Below are positions 1 through 8,567 of a stretch of 64,000 bases of DNA, one piece after another (the stretch's first letter is position 1; the number at the start of each line of letters is the position of its first letter). Under the pieces are notes generated by a model that was not told the DNA's origin, did no database searches, and saw nothing but the letters and a program-made list of their open reading frames with translations. Source of the DNA: MGIIa-L3 sp038150305. GTDB taxonomy: Archaea; Thermoplasmatota; Poseidoniia; Poseidoniales; Poseidoniaceae. The stretch covers positions 57,424 through 121,423 of the forward strand of contig JAYOTG010000003.1 of the NCBI GenBank assembly GCA_038150305.1, in the 5' to 3' direction. The translations under genes were made by a program, and so were the position numbers.

Positions 1-1043
1 AGCGTGTCGTCATCGCTTTCGGTCAAGAAGAGGTTTCTGAGGGCTCTCGCCCGGGTTTGATGACGCTTCAGATCGTCCCATGGCCGGGCGATTTTTTTCA
101 AAGCGGTCTCCGAGAGCAGGTCGGCGTGGACGGCTTCAGCCAAGGCATCAGCCACCATGCTGACCTGTTTGAAGCCGGGTCCTATGCCGCCTCCTGTCGT
201 CGGCTTCGCCAAGCCAGCCGCGTCGCCGAACAGCATGGCACGTTCCCTGACTGGCCGCCGAACCATGCCGCCGGGGATGGGGCCACAATACCGCGCGACG
301 ATTTGGCAGTCCGCGAACCGCTCGGCGTGGCGCGAGGTGTGCATGAGACCGTGCAAGAGCGCTTCAGGTGATGCATGTTCCAGGCGGTCGGGTGACGACC
401 AAAGCCCAATTCGATGTGTGCCGAAGCCCGTTGGAATGGCCCATGCAAAGAAACCTGGGGCAATGGCCTCGCCTGTGAACATCTCAAGCCAGCGATTATC
501 GGTATGGAACCCCGTGACCTCGACTTGGTTTCCGATCATGATTTCCTTCGGTCTTCCGCTGCGCAACCAGTGCCGAACGCGGCTGTGGGCGCCGTCTGCG
601 CCAACCAGCAGGCGGCAGGTGGTGGTTCCGGTGGACGCGCCTTGCTGGTGATGAACCCGCCAACCCTTGCCTTCAACTGGCAAGACTCCCGTCGCTTTCG
701 TCGAAAGCAACAACCTGCTTCCTGCCTTGATGGCCTGCTGGACGACGCCCTCATCGAACCTGTTTCTACACACGGCACTGGTTCGGGTCTCTCCGGGAAC
801 ACCTACAGTGACGGATGCCCGGTGTGGTCCGTGAATCGTGGCGCCATCGATGTCTTGGAGCACGGTGTGTTGCAACCCCACTTGAGCCATGGACCACGGG
901 TTGACCAAGCCGGCGCACTGGAAAGGTCGGCCGATGGACGCGTGCTCTTCCATCAACAAGACATCGACGCCCCGTTCAGCGAGAACGGTGGCCAACCGTG
1001 CACCGACGGGGCCGGCGCCGACGACGATGACGTCGTGGTCCAT
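1..1043 (-). CDS. Geranylgeranyl reductase family FAD-dependent oxidoreductase (3' end cut by window)
   Basis: An FAD-dependent oxidoreductase of the geranylgeranyl reductase family, which in archaea saturates isoprenoid chains of membrane lipids. The N-terminus MDHDVIVVGAGPVGA is a Rossmann dinucleotide-binding motif. Further in come a GADGAHSRVR motif and GDAAGLAKPTTGGGI, the second FAD-contacting segment typical of the family. About 347 codons are visible and the frame is open to the window edge, so the C-terminus is missing. The start at 1043 is preferred because it lies directly before the Rossmann motif; an in-frame ATG at 1070 would add nine residues. It lies downstream of the topoisomerase gene on the same strand. 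The exact substrate (archaeol precursor, menaquinone side chain or other prenyl chain) cannot be told from sequence. Confidence 0.85.
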   Translation of the reverse strand, partial: MDHDVIVVGAGPVGARLATVLAERGVDVLLMEEHASIGRPFQCAGLVNPWSMAQVGLQHTVLQDIDGATIHGPHRASVTVGVPGETRTSAVCRNRFDEGVVQQAIKAGSRLLLSTKATGVLPVEGKGWRVHHQQGASTGTTTCRLLVGADGAHSRVRHWLRSGRPKEIMIGNQVEVTGFHTDNRWLEMFTGEAIAPGFFAWAIPTGFGTHRIGLWSSPDRLEHASPEALLHGLMHTSRHAERFADCQIVARYCGPIPGGMVRRPVRERAMLFGDAAGLAKPTTGGGIGPGFKQVSMVADALAEAVHADLLSETALKKIARPWDDLKRHQTRARALRNLFLTESDDDT

Positions 1044-1082
1044 GGCGTGAATCCGGGGGGTGTACCCCATGAAGCATACGCT

Positions 1083-3824
1083 TCATTCCTTCTTTGCGAA
1101 GCGGTAACGCACCTGTTGTGCTTTGTTCAGGTAGAGGATGGCGGTGAACGGGTTGCCCTTCTTTGAGATGAGGTCGGAAAAGGGCCCAACTTGCCCTTCG
1201 GTGATCAACGTGGCTGCTTCTTCACGGGTCAACTCGCGCTTTGAGATTTCACGGGCGATCTGAATCTTGCATCCGGTCCCGGCTTCTTCGGGTTGGTAAT
1301 GCGTCGGGGTTTCCACAATCGCGGCATTGGTCTTGGGGCAAACCGCGACGACGCCGGGTGTCACGTCAAACTTCGTTGCATCTGCTGCGGCCTGGCGCGG
1401 CGGGAAGTCGTATTCGATTTTCTTCCCGTTCAGGACCAGGTAGGCGCTGAAGGGTTTTCCTCGTCGAGAAATGAATCCCTCAAGGAGGGCAGATCGTCCA
1501 TCCGTCAGGATGGCTCGTGCTTCTTCGACCGTGATGGGCCGCTGGCACATTTCGGCCCGAATGCCGCGGAACGTGCATTCATCGCTGTCGCACGCATACC
1601 CGTCGTGACCTTGTCGCACGGTGCCTGATTCGCAGACTGGACAGGTTGCAATCGGCTCATCGGTGATCTCAACGCTGCCTGCGCCGTTGCCCTTCGTGGT
1701 GACCTTTCCTGCGTCGCTCAGCGTCACCGACGCGGCGTATTCCTCACCCGTCCGGCTGAAGAATCCGTGAAGGTCGTCGAGGGCCTTGGATTCGATGAGG
1801 CGAGCAGCCGTGCTTCGATCAAACCATCGACCTGAGGTGTCCTTCCAGAAGATGAAGTTACATCCTTCATCCGCACCCAAATTGGCCACGCACTGGTAGG
1901 CCAAGGTGGTCTCACGAACCGGCTCGTTGCAGGAGGGGCATGCAGCGATGTCATCTTCGTCCGCGTACAACACAGACCTGTCATGGTCTTTGATCCGATG
2001 CACCATCGTGCTGGTTCGCTCGATGATGTCGTTCATGTATGCGCTTCGTTCGACCTCACCCCGCTGAACCTGCAGCAAGCGGTGTTCCATCTCTCCGGTC
2101 AACTCGGGCGAAGTGATCCAATCCACGCCAATACGGCGAAGCATGTCGATGAGTCGCATGCCAATGGCGGTGGCGCTAAGCTGCCCGCTGCGTGCGCGCC
2201 TGATGTAATTCCGATCGATGAGCTTCTCGATGGTTTCGGCGCGCGTGGCTGGCGTTCCAAGCCCCGTATCCTTCAGCGCTTCAGAGAAATCGTCGTCCTC
2301 GACGTGACGTCCGGCGTTCTCCATGAGCGAGAGCAAACGAGCTTCCTTCAAACGACTGGGCGGCTTTGACATCTCTTCGTGGAAGGTCACATCATCGAGG
2401 CTTCCTTCTGCTCCAGTCGAGACGTTCCCCCACTGTTCAGGGATGCTTTCCTTCTTGGTTTCGATGTGGCGGAAGCCTGGGTCAACGAGGTGCTCCACGC
2501 TCTTGACGAAGTCTTGGGACCCCGCCGTAGCGGTCCGCGTTTCGACCCGCCATGTTGAGCGGTCGGACCATGAGGCAAGGAAGCGCCGGGAGATCAGGTC
2601 GAACAGCTTGGCATGGTCCGCAGGAAGCGCCTCGCTTGGCAGCACGCCAGTAGGGACGATTGCGTAGTGGTCGCTGACTTTCGCGTCATTGAAATTACGG
2701 TCCGTGTTTCGAAGACCCTCGGATTGCAGTCGGTTCACGTGGGCGGAATATTCCTTGATGTCGCCCAGCGTTTCGATGATTTCGTTCACCTTTTCCGTCA
2801 TGTCAGAGGGCAGGTACTGGGAGTCTGTACGCGGGTAGGTGGTGACCTTGTAGCGGTCGTAGAGGTCTTGAGCGACGCTGAGCGTCCTGCGTGAGGGCCA
2901 CGACCAAAGGCTGTTGGCTATGCGCTGCAAACTCGTGAGGTCAAAATTGAGTGGGACGCGCTCGTGCTTTGGTCGCTCCTCAACGGTGACGGTGATGGAT
3001 TTTGCTGCCGCAATGTCAGTTTCGACGGCGTTCTTCTCTTCCACGTCGAGGATGCGATTGGCCTTGTATTCAGGCCGGTTTTCATCCGACGTGTGATCGC
3101 GTCGAATCCAGCGCGCCGACCATACCGAATCGCCAACATGGACGTCAGCGGTAATGTTCCAGAAGGGCTCTGGCACGTAACTGAGAATTTTCTTTTCTTC
3201 GTCAGCGATCATGGCCAGAGTAGCGGTTTGGACCCGGCCGAGGCTGATGGTGGTGCGTTCACGTCGTCCCTTCAGGAAGGTGTTCCCGACACGTGATCCG
3301 TTCATGCCGATGATCCAATCGGCTTCAGAGCGAGAACGCGCAGCGGCCCCCAGGTTGTCGTATGTCCCGCTAGGTTGGCGTCCTTCCCACGCCGTTTGGA
3401 TGGCACCAGCGGTCATGGATTGAAGCCACATCCTTGACGTGGGTGCCTTGGCCTTTGTGTGCTCGATGATGCTCCTGAAAATGAGTTCACCCTCGCGGGC
3501 GGCGTCACAGGCATTGACGATCTCGGTGACGTCTTTGGCCGAAACGCGCTTCTTGATGGCGGAGAGGACCTTCCTGTTTCGGCCACCTTTTGCCTTGTAC
3601 TCGAAAGGATCCGGAACGATGGGAAGCCTGTCGATGGTCTTCCTCCAGTTCTTGAATTCCGGGTCATAGTCCTCCGGGAACTTCTGTTCGACGAGATGGC
3701 CGATGGCCCACGTGACAACGAGTTCGTCGCCCAACCACGCGTCGTCGGCTTTTTTTGTCGCGCCAAGGACCTTGGCGATGTCGTCGGCAACGCTGGGTTT
3801 CTCCGCGATGACAACGACGGTCAT
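1083..3824 (-). CDS. topB: Type IA DNA topoisomerase (TopB/TopA-like) with C-terminal zinc fingers and repeats
   Basis: A type IA topoisomerase of 913 aa that relaxes or decatenates DNA by single-strand passage. The Toprim start VVIAEKPSVADDIAKVLG and the TWAIGHLVE segment resemble bacterial topoisomerase III more than TopA. The catalytic tyrosine lies in TTYPRTDSQYLP. The C-terminal third holds two cysteine clusters (CPSC...GC and CPVC...CDSDEC) and at least three short repeats of the Toprim C-terminal type (RRGKPFSAYLVLNGKK; KKGNPFTAILYLNK). The ATG at 3824 is chosen because the family begins with this VIAEKPS segment; the open frame runs 53 codons further upstream without family likeness. 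Naming TopB rather than TopA is my judgement from the N-terminus. Confidence 0.88.
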   Translation of the reverse strand: MTVVVIAEKPSVADDIAKVLGATKKADDAWLGDELVVTWAIGHLVEQKFPEDYDPEFKNWRKTIDRLPIVPDPFEYKAKGGRNRKVLSAIKKRVSAKDVTEIVNACDAAREGELIFRSIIEHTKAKAPTSRMWLQSMTAGAIQTAWEGRQPSGTYDNLGAAARSRSEADWIIGMNGSRVGNTFLKGRRERTTISLGRVQTATLAMIADEEKKILSYVPEPFWNITADVHVGDSVWSARWIRRDHTSDENRPEYKANRILDVEEKNAVETDIAAAKSITVTVEERPKHERVPLNFDLTSLQRIANSLWSWPSRRTLSVAQDLYDRYKVTTYPRTDSQYLPSDMTEKVNEIIETLGDIKEYSAHVNRLQSEGLRNTDRNFNDAKVSDHYAIVPTGVLPSEALPADHAKLFDLISRRFLASWSDRSTWRVETRTATAGSQDFVKSVEHLVDPGFRHIETKKESIPEQWGNVSTGAEGSLDDVTFHEEMSKPPSRLKEARLLSLMENAGRHVEDDDFSEALKDTGLGTPATRAETIEKLIDRNYIRRARSGQLSATAIGMRLIDMLRRIGVDWITSPELTGEMEHRLLQVQRGEVERSAYMNDIIERTSTMVHRIKDHDRSVLYADEDDIAACPSCNEPVRETTLAYQCVANLGADEGCNFIFWKDTSGRWFDRSTAARLIESKALDDLHGFFSRTGEEYAASVTLSDAGKVTTKGNGAGSVEITDEPIATCPVCESGTVRQGHDGYACDSDECTFRGIRAEMCQRPITVEEARAILTDGRSALLEGFISRRGKPFSAYLVLNGKKIEYDFPPRQAAADATKFDVTPGVVAVCPKTNAAIVETPTHYQPEEAGTGCKIQIAREISKRELTREEAATLITEGQVGPFSDLISKKGNPFTAILYLNKAQQVRYRFAKKE

Positions 3825-3846
3825 GAGTGGGTCGGCCCCGTCGAGC

Positions 3847-4341
3847 CTACTTGAACGATGTTGTGACCTGCCGACTCCGCCAAGCCTCCTCGTCCCACGA
3901 ATCCTCCAACCCAGGTCCACCGCATCCCAAGCAACCCGGATATCCCGCCTCGAGCAGTGAGAGCGCCATGGCTGCAACGTCATGAAAACTCACGCTGAGT
4001 GCACCCTTCGATTGGAACAACAACGTTCGCACATCATGGGACAAGTCCCAAGCCACGAGGAGAACATCCGCTTCCGCGTTCCAAATCAGGGTATTGTGCG
4101 CGGTACGGACTTCGGGAAGCAACAACTGAGCAGGATTCGCGTTGCTGATGGCAGAGACCAATCGATGTGCAGTGTCCAGATCATTTTCATTGACGTCCAT
4201 GACCACCTTTCGCGTGCGCAGGATGCGCCTTGCGGCCTCCCTGACCGCCGGCCATCGCACGTCATCTGGGCGCATATCACCACCACAAGCCCGTAAGGCT
4301 TGAAGGATGCCCGTGAGCGAGGGTGCACATGGGTTGGCCAT
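3847..4341 (-). CDS. Hypothetical protein
   Basis: A 164-aa open frame of normal composition, not recognised. It contains four cysteines, including a CLGCGG pair near the C-terminus, but no complete metal site is evident and no membrane segment is seen. It ends 22 bases before the topoisomerase start on the same strand, so the two may be cotranscribed. The ATG at 4341 overlaps the divergent pyrD start by 13 bases; an internal ATG at 4275 (MRPDDVRW) would remove the overlap. Divergent overlapping starts are unusual, so the true start is uncertain. Confidence 0.55.
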   Translation of the reverse strand: MANPCAPSLTGILQALRACGGDMRPDDVRWPAVREAARRILRTRKVVMDVNENDLDTAHRLVSAISNANPAQLLLPEVRTAHNTLIWNAEADVLLVAWDLSHDVRTLLFQSKGALSVSFHDVAAMALSLLEAGYPGCLGCGGPGLEDSWDEEAWRSRQVTTSFK

Positions 4342-5399
4342 ACCGTACCTTCGTGCGGCCAATTCAGCGGCTCCAGTCCAGCGAAGGAGCGCATGGCCGG
4401 GCCTTGCGGATGCTCAGGCTTGCCTCCGCGACGGCACCAGGACGAGCCATGCTTCGTTTGCTCTACCGACCTAAGAAAGGTGAGGCCGTTCAGGTGTGGG
4501 GCTTGGACTTCCCGAACAGATTCGGACTCGCTGCAGGCATGGACAAGCGTGCTGAAGCCCTTCGTGGCTGGTCCAGCATCGGGTTTGGCTTCATTGAGAT
4601 TGGCGGGGTGACCATGCACGCGCAAGCGGGGAATCCGAAGCCTCGCATGTTCCGTGACGACCGCTCACGCTCGCTCATCAACCGGATGGGCTTCAACAAC
4701 GACGGGTCTGAGGCGGTGGCTGAGCGGATTCGTCGGCACATTCGCCAGAAAGGCCCCTTGCCTTGTCCTCTTCTGGCGAACCTCGGGAAATCAAAGATCA
4801 CGCCAAACGAAGAGGCCCTGCTGGACTACGCGACGTCGATGGGACGCTTGCACGACGTCGTTGACGGCTTTGTCGTGAACGTCTCTTCGCCGAACACGCC
4901 GAACCTACGTGACCTCCAACATGAAGAGGCGTTGAAGGGATTGTTGGAGGGCCTCGCCCTCAGGTTGGACGGCTTGAACAGCGGTCACTCAACCCCCCGG
5001 CCCATGCTGGTCAAGTTCGCACCGGACCTTTCCGAAGGAGCCCTGCTTCGCATGGTGGATGTCGCTCGTGCTGCCGGTGCCGATGGTGTGGTGTTGACCA
5101 ACACCACCGTGCAGAGGGAGGCTCCAACCCATCCCGCTCAGGCCGCATTTTTGGCGGAATCTGGGGGCCTTTCTGGGGCTCCGCTCAAAGACCGTAGCAC
5201 GGCGATGATCCGTGCGGTGCATGAGCACACCAACGGGACATGGCCCATCATTGGCGTTGGGGGCATTTCCACGGCAGCGGACGCCCGTGAGAAATTGGAG
5301 GCGGGTGCCACGCTGCTCCAGGCCTACTCGGCCTTTGTTTTCGAAGGGCCCTCCTTGGTCCGCAACGTCGTGGACGGTCTGGGAAAAACGTCGCTTTGA
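4329..5399 (+). CDS. pyrD: Dihydroorotate dehydrogenase (quinone), class 2
   Basis: Oxidises dihydroorotate to orotate in pyrimidine synthesis, passing electrons to membrane quinone. The 356-aa chain has the amphipathic N-terminal extension of class 2 enzymes (PYRTFVRPIQRL). The FMN barrel motifs are FGLAAGMDK, GFNNDGSEA, VNVSSPNTPNLRDLQ (containing the catalytic serine of class 2), GVVLTNTT, SGAPLKDRS and IIGVGGI. The ATG at 4329 fits the family; a GTG two codons upstream is possible. It stands alone on the plus strand, with the ccmE-like gene 25 bases downstream. Many archaea use class 1 enzymes, so a class 2 enzyme suggests bacterial ancestry and a quinone-based respiratory chain. Confidence 0.93.
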   Translation: MGWPYRTFVRPIQRLQSSEGAHGRALRMLRLASATAPGRAMLRLLYRPKKGEAVQVWGLDFPNRFGLAAGMDKRAEALRGWSSIGFGFIEIGGVTMHAQAGNPKPRMFRDDRSRSLINRMGFNNDGSEAVAERIRRHIRQKGPLPCPLLANLGKSKITPNEEALLDYATSMGRLHDVVDGFVVNVSSPNTPNLRDLQHEEALKGLLEGLALRLDGLNSGHSTPRPMLVKFAPDLSEGALLRMVDVARAAGADGVVLTNTTVQREAPTHPAQAAFLAESGGLSGAPLKDRSTAMIRAVHEHTNGTWPIIGVGGISTAADAREKLEAGATLLQAYSAFVFEGPSLVRNVVDGLGKTSL

Positions 5400-5424
5400 T
5401 AGCGGGCTCCTTCGACCGTTGGAC

Positions 5425-5811
5425 ATGCTGACCCGCCGGGTCAAATTGCTCCTCGTCGGGGCGGCCATCACCGTGGGCCTTTTTGCAACGCTATTGGTTG
5501 ATGCCCCCGCGCCTACCATGACCGTGGACGATCTGCTCGCGGAGGCCAGGGACGGCCGTGATGTCGCTGTGCGAGGCGAGGTGTTGGACGGCAGCATCGA
5601 CAACGGGACGTCGACCTTCGTTTTGGAAGGCGAGTCGACGACGTTGACCATCTCCTTCCTCGACGCGACCGTTTCCAACGGCTTGGGGGACAACCGCACC
5701 GTGTATGCCGAGGGCACGCTCAAGGAAACCGAGGGAGGTTGGGTGCTTGAAGCGACGACGATCAAGACATCTTGCCCTTCGAAGTACGAAGAAGAAACGA
5801 CGACTGATTGA
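5425..5811 (+). CDS. ccmE: CcmE-like heme chaperone with CxxxY motif (System I*-type)
   Basis: A 128-aa membrane-anchored protein: N-terminal signal anchor (VKLLLVGAAITVGLFATLLV) followed by an OB-fold. RDVAVRGEVLDGSI and TVYAEGTLKETEGGWVLEA match the beta-strands of the cytochrome c maturation heme chaperone CcmE. Where classical CcmE has a heme-binding HxxxY near the C-terminus, this protein has CPSKY, the C-x3-Y form described for the archaeal/Desulfovibrio System I* variant. It would present heme outside the membrane for cytochrome c assembly. No other ccm genes lie in the window. The start at 5425 is the first ATG before the signal anchor. Confidence 0.72.
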   Translation: MLTRRVKLLLVGAAITVGLFATLLVDAPAPTMTVDDLLAEARDGRDVAVRGEVLDGSIDNGTSTFVLEGESTTLTISFLDATVSNGLGDNRTVYAEGTLKETEGGWVLEATTIKTSCPSKYEEETTTD

Positions 5812-5830
5812 AATAGAGTCAGCATGACCC

Positions 5831-6130
5831 GCCATCGGGATAGGTGGGGGGCTCGGCGTACCCTGTACCGCACATCGTCGTTATGGCGGACCGAATGCCC
5901 CGGGGCGGCGAACCCGACCCGTGGTCTCCCGCTTGCGGACGTTGATGTCTCGCCCCCACATGACCCGGGTGCCATGAACCGTCTCCGGAGGGAGACGGGA
6001 ATCGGATAACCGGGGGAACAGGTCAGGCCGGGAACGGAGCAGCCCTACCTGGGGCCATGGGTGCTGTGGGGACCCGGGACGGAGGAAGCGAGCGGACCAG
6101 GGCCATGGGGACGAGCGTCCACCCGGGGCG
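5831..6130 (+). ncRNA. ffs: Signal recognition particle RNA (archaeal 7S RNA)
   Basis: The stretch between ccmE and archease shows SRP RNA landmarks. The S-domain helix 8 core is GGTCAGGCCGGGAACGGAGC at 6021-6040, with a GGAA tetraloop. A helix 6 hairpin CGTCTCC-GGAG-GGAGACG lies at 5980-5997, and an Alu-domain segment GGGGGGCTCGGCG followed by TGTAC lies near 5846-5869. The two flanks can pair as the long helix 5. The ends are approximate: 5' TCGGG near 5835-5839 can pair with CCCGG near 6122-6126 as helix 1. An AT-rich GAAATAGA lies just upstream and could be the TATA element. Confidence 0.9.
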
Positions 6131-6138
6131 CGCCCACC

Positions 6139-6627
6139 TCACACATCGAGCAAGACATCGGCGTACCAAGCCGGTCCCTGAAGTGCAGGCATGCCCTCTC
6201 CTCGCCCTGGCAGGACCTCACCCTGTGCGAGAGACGACAACGTGAGGCCGTGGCTGCTGACCGCCTTGACTTCAACGCCGCGCTCGAGCTCGTCAGCGGC
6301 CACGTACGTGACCATGGCATGCACTCCAGCATGATCTCTGTCCCTCGTCAGTTGTACTTCTGCGCTGAGCATCCATCGCCCTTGTGTTTGGGCTTGATAC
6401 AGCACTTCGTCAAGCCAAGCGAGCAGGAGGACGTCATCGTCCACGCGTCCATCCGTCGTCTTCAACACCGCATTCCACTCGCCATGCATGAGGCGTGATG
6501 TTGGCGTCCCGGTCACGTCCATGGCGCCCAAAAGCCCGAGTCCGGCCTCTGCAAAAACGCGTTCCTTGGTTGGCGCCATCGCACGCAGGCCGAGGTCTGC
6601 CGTGGTCGGCCAGATCCAGTGGCTCAC
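6139..6627 (-). CDS. Archease
   Basis: A 162-aa archease, the small activator of the RtcB RNA ligase that joins tRNA exons after intron removal. Family features are the N-terminal TADLGLRA, the central DDVLLLAWLDEVLYQAQTQG, VKAVSSHGLTL and the terminal DVLLDV. About 15 residues rich in Gly and Pro are inserted before the last strand, which is unusual for a family of about 140 aa. The gene ends next to the SRP RNA and lies 4 bases downstream of the PfkB-family gene on the same strand. The splicing endonuclease EndA is encoded 2 kb away, so two parts of tRNA splicing are close. Confidence 0.87.
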   Translation of the reverse strand: MSHWIWPTTADLGLRAMAPTKERVFAEAGLGLLGAMDVTGTPTSRLMHGEWNAVLKTTDGRVDDDVLLLAWLDEVLYQAQTQGRWMLSAEVQLTRDRDHAGVHAMVTYVAADELERGVEVKAVSSHGLTLSSLAQGEVLPGRGEGMPALQGPAWYADVLLDV

Positions 6628-6631
6628 GTGC

Positions 6632-7693
6632 TCACCGCTTCGAAATTTGCAAGTTCCAGGCGGTTTCCCTCATCCGCTCGATGAGATCGTCTCTGGTCAA
6701 GACGAATCGCTCAGTTCGATCCGCACCGAGGATGCATTCGGAAGCGGCGTTGGCAAGGAGGGCGGTGGCTTGTACGTCTAATCCAGTGGCCACAGCTGCG
6801 GTGATGGCGACGGCCGCCGCATCGATGAGCCCGATCATCTGCTTCAGTTCAGTCAGCGTGCAATCCACGTGAGCGTCTTCGCCTTCACGGCTGTAGATGG
6901 TCACGCCGGTCGAACCTTCCAGCACAAGGAGATGACCCCAGCCATGCTCGGCGAGGAGACCATGGGCGGCCTGAGCAGGGTTGTCTGCGCCGAGCCTTCG
7001 CCGCATCAATTCCAAGCCTTGGGATTGCATCACGACCCATGCCACGCCTTGGGTGCGATGGAAGCCGGTCAGCTTCGGATCGGCGATGACAGGCACCCCT
7101 GATGCGTTGGCGCGCTCGATCAACCGGGCAGCGCCTTCGTCGGTCACCACGCCTTGTCCATAATCGGAAAGAATGACTGCAGCGGCTCCGTCCACTTGTT
7201 CACACGCCATGTCATACATCGCATCCAGCGCCTCGGATGGCATGGGCTCATCGGCTTCAATGTCCCATCTGAGCATCAATTGTTCATCGCGAACAAGGTT
7301 CTGGCGGGTGGCCAACAACCTCGTTTTGACCGTCGTCGTACGGCCTTCGACGATGCTGATGGTGTCGGTGTTGACGCCTTCTTCTGTGAGATAGTCAAGG
7401 ACGCTCACGCCTGCTCCGTCATCACCAACCACGCCAAAGAGGCATGGATTCAGTCCCAGCGATACCAAGCCGCGGGCCACGTGGGCTGCTGCTCCAACGG
7501 CCTCCTCTCGACGTGTTTCCTTGAGCACAGGGACCGGAGCTCTGGTGTTCAAGTTGTCCGCGAATCCGTGGATGTAGCGATCCATCATGATGTCGCCCAC
7601 GAGAACGACGTTTTTGGACGGCAAGTTGGCAAGGGTCGCAATGATGTCGGTCAAACGGTCATGCGCATCCATTTCCGAATCCGTCATTCCCAT
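6632..7693 (-). CDS. PfkB/RfaE-like carbohydrate kinase family protein with degenerate active site
   Basis: A 353-aa PfkB-family protein, closest in style to heptose-phosphate kinases of the RfaE/HldE type (VVLVGDIMMDRYIHG, RAPVPVLKET). Two hallmark motifs are altered. The substrate-side GGAAN is GAAAH. The anion-hole motif SGAGDT is IGLIDA, aligned without gaps through the following helix (AVAITAAVATG against VIGVLAATLAAG), so only the catalytic Asp remains. The start at 7693 is the first ATG; 7672 (MDAHDRL) is also possible. It may be a pseudokinase or may bind another ligand. It is followed 4 bases later by archease and preceded 21 bases earlier by a regulator gene. Confidence 0.78.
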   Translation of the reverse strand: MGMTDSEMDAHDRLTDIIATLANLPSKNVVLVGDIMMDRYIHGFADNLNTRAPVPVLKETRREEAVGAAAHVARGLVSLGLNPCLFGVVGDDGAGVSVLDYLTEEGVNTDTISIVEGRTTTVKTRLLATRQNLVRDEQLMLRWDIEADEPMPSEALDAMYDMACEQVDGAAAVILSDYGQGVVTDEGAARLIERANASGVPVIADPKLTGFHRTQGVAWVVMQSQGLELMRRRLGADNPAQAAHGLLAEHGWGHLLVLEGSTGVTIYSREGEDAHVDCTLTELKQMIGLIDAAAVAITAAVATGLDVQATALLANAASECILGADRTERFVLTRDDLIERMRETAWNLQISKR

Positions 7694-7714
7694 GGTGGAC
7701 GTCCTGCGCCCACA

Positions 7715-8428
7715 TCATTTCATCATGTCGTGGAGGACCGTGGCCACGTGGGCGTTCAAGGACGGACCAAACGGCCCGAGTTCTGTGCGTAAGGTGGTCA
7801 GCAAGGCCTCCTCATCGACGGAGATCACGCCGTCGCTGAGGGCCATGTCCAAGCAGGACAAAAACACGGCTTCGACGGCGTCGAGCTTCGCCGGGTTCGG
7901 CCATGTCGTCGCCCGGCTTTGTTCGATGAGCAGATGGAGGTCTTCGGGCGCACAACCGAGCAACCGTGCTGCAAGTTGGATTGGATGCGCTTTCAGGTCG
8001 TCCCCCTCGCTCTCCTTCTCCCTTGCGCCGGCCGTATGGAGTTCCACAATGCGTCCTGCATCGACCAAATCCAACACCATCTCGCGCCCGTTGACCGTGT
8101 CGATCACCGCGCTTTGGTGGTGCTCACGAAGACGCTTGACCTCCTGCTGTCCCGTCGCTGACAACACGTACACACGGAGGCGTTGGCGATGGCCATCCAC
8201 ACGTACGAGTTCGAGCGTAATCCATCCTTCTTCCACGAGACGACGAAGGGCGCGTGGAACGTGCTTCCGCTGAATGCCGATGGCGGTCGAAATCCCGGTC
8301 TGCGTTTGATGTTCTGGCGAATCTGCGCGACCTAGAGGGTCCATCCGTGCAAGATGAAACAGAAGCCGCTCGAGCACGGGAAGACCTTCGACGGTGGTTC
8401 CCATGTCCGGGAGGCCCCTTGCTGGCAT
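7715..8428 (-). CDS. Winged-helix regulator with C-terminal TerB-like helical region
   Basis: A 237-aa protein. Residues about 40-85 form a winged helix (QTQTGISTAIGIQRKHVPRA, then LRRLVEEGWI and a beta hairpin RVDGHRQRLRVYVLS), typical of archaeal MarR/ArsR-like regulators. The C-terminal part DMALSDGVISVDEEALL resembles the TerB pattern of an acidic helix pair (xDGxIsxeE). No membrane segment is visible. It heads a probable operon with the PfkB-like protein and archease and is divergent from endA. An internal ATG at 8404 (MGTTVEG) is an equally good start. Its target is unknown. Confidence 0.72.
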   Translation of the reverse strand: MPARGLPDMGTTVEGLPVLERLLFHLARMDPLGRADSPEHQTQTGISTAIGIQRKHVPRALRRLVEEGWITLELVRVDGHRQRLRVYVLSATGQQEVKRLREHHQSAVIDTVNGREMVLDLVDAGRIVELHTAGAREKESEGDDLKAHPIQLAARLLGCAPEDLHLLIEQSRATTWPNPAKLDAVEAVFLSCLDMALSDGVISVDEEALLTTLRTELGPFGPSLNAHVATVLHDMMK

Positions 8429-8567
8429 AGGAATCTTCCTCCGTTTCGTCTATGTGGGTGGGCCGGCAGGCGTGAACATGGCGGGTCGTGACCTTCGACC
8501 TCGACCCCGGCCTCAGCGACCGCTTGGAAGCCGCCCAGAAGGACCGCGAGAGCGTTGGGCTCCTCCC

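Noticed and set aside
414..1166. 250-codon plus-strand frame opposite the GGR-like gene
   Set aside because: It runs across the end of one gene and the start of the next; the minus strand carries FAD motifs.
4989..5975. 328-codon minus-strand frame opposite pyrD and ccmE
   Set aside because: Spans two real plus-strand genes and the start of the SRP RNA; low-complexity Ser/Arg composition.
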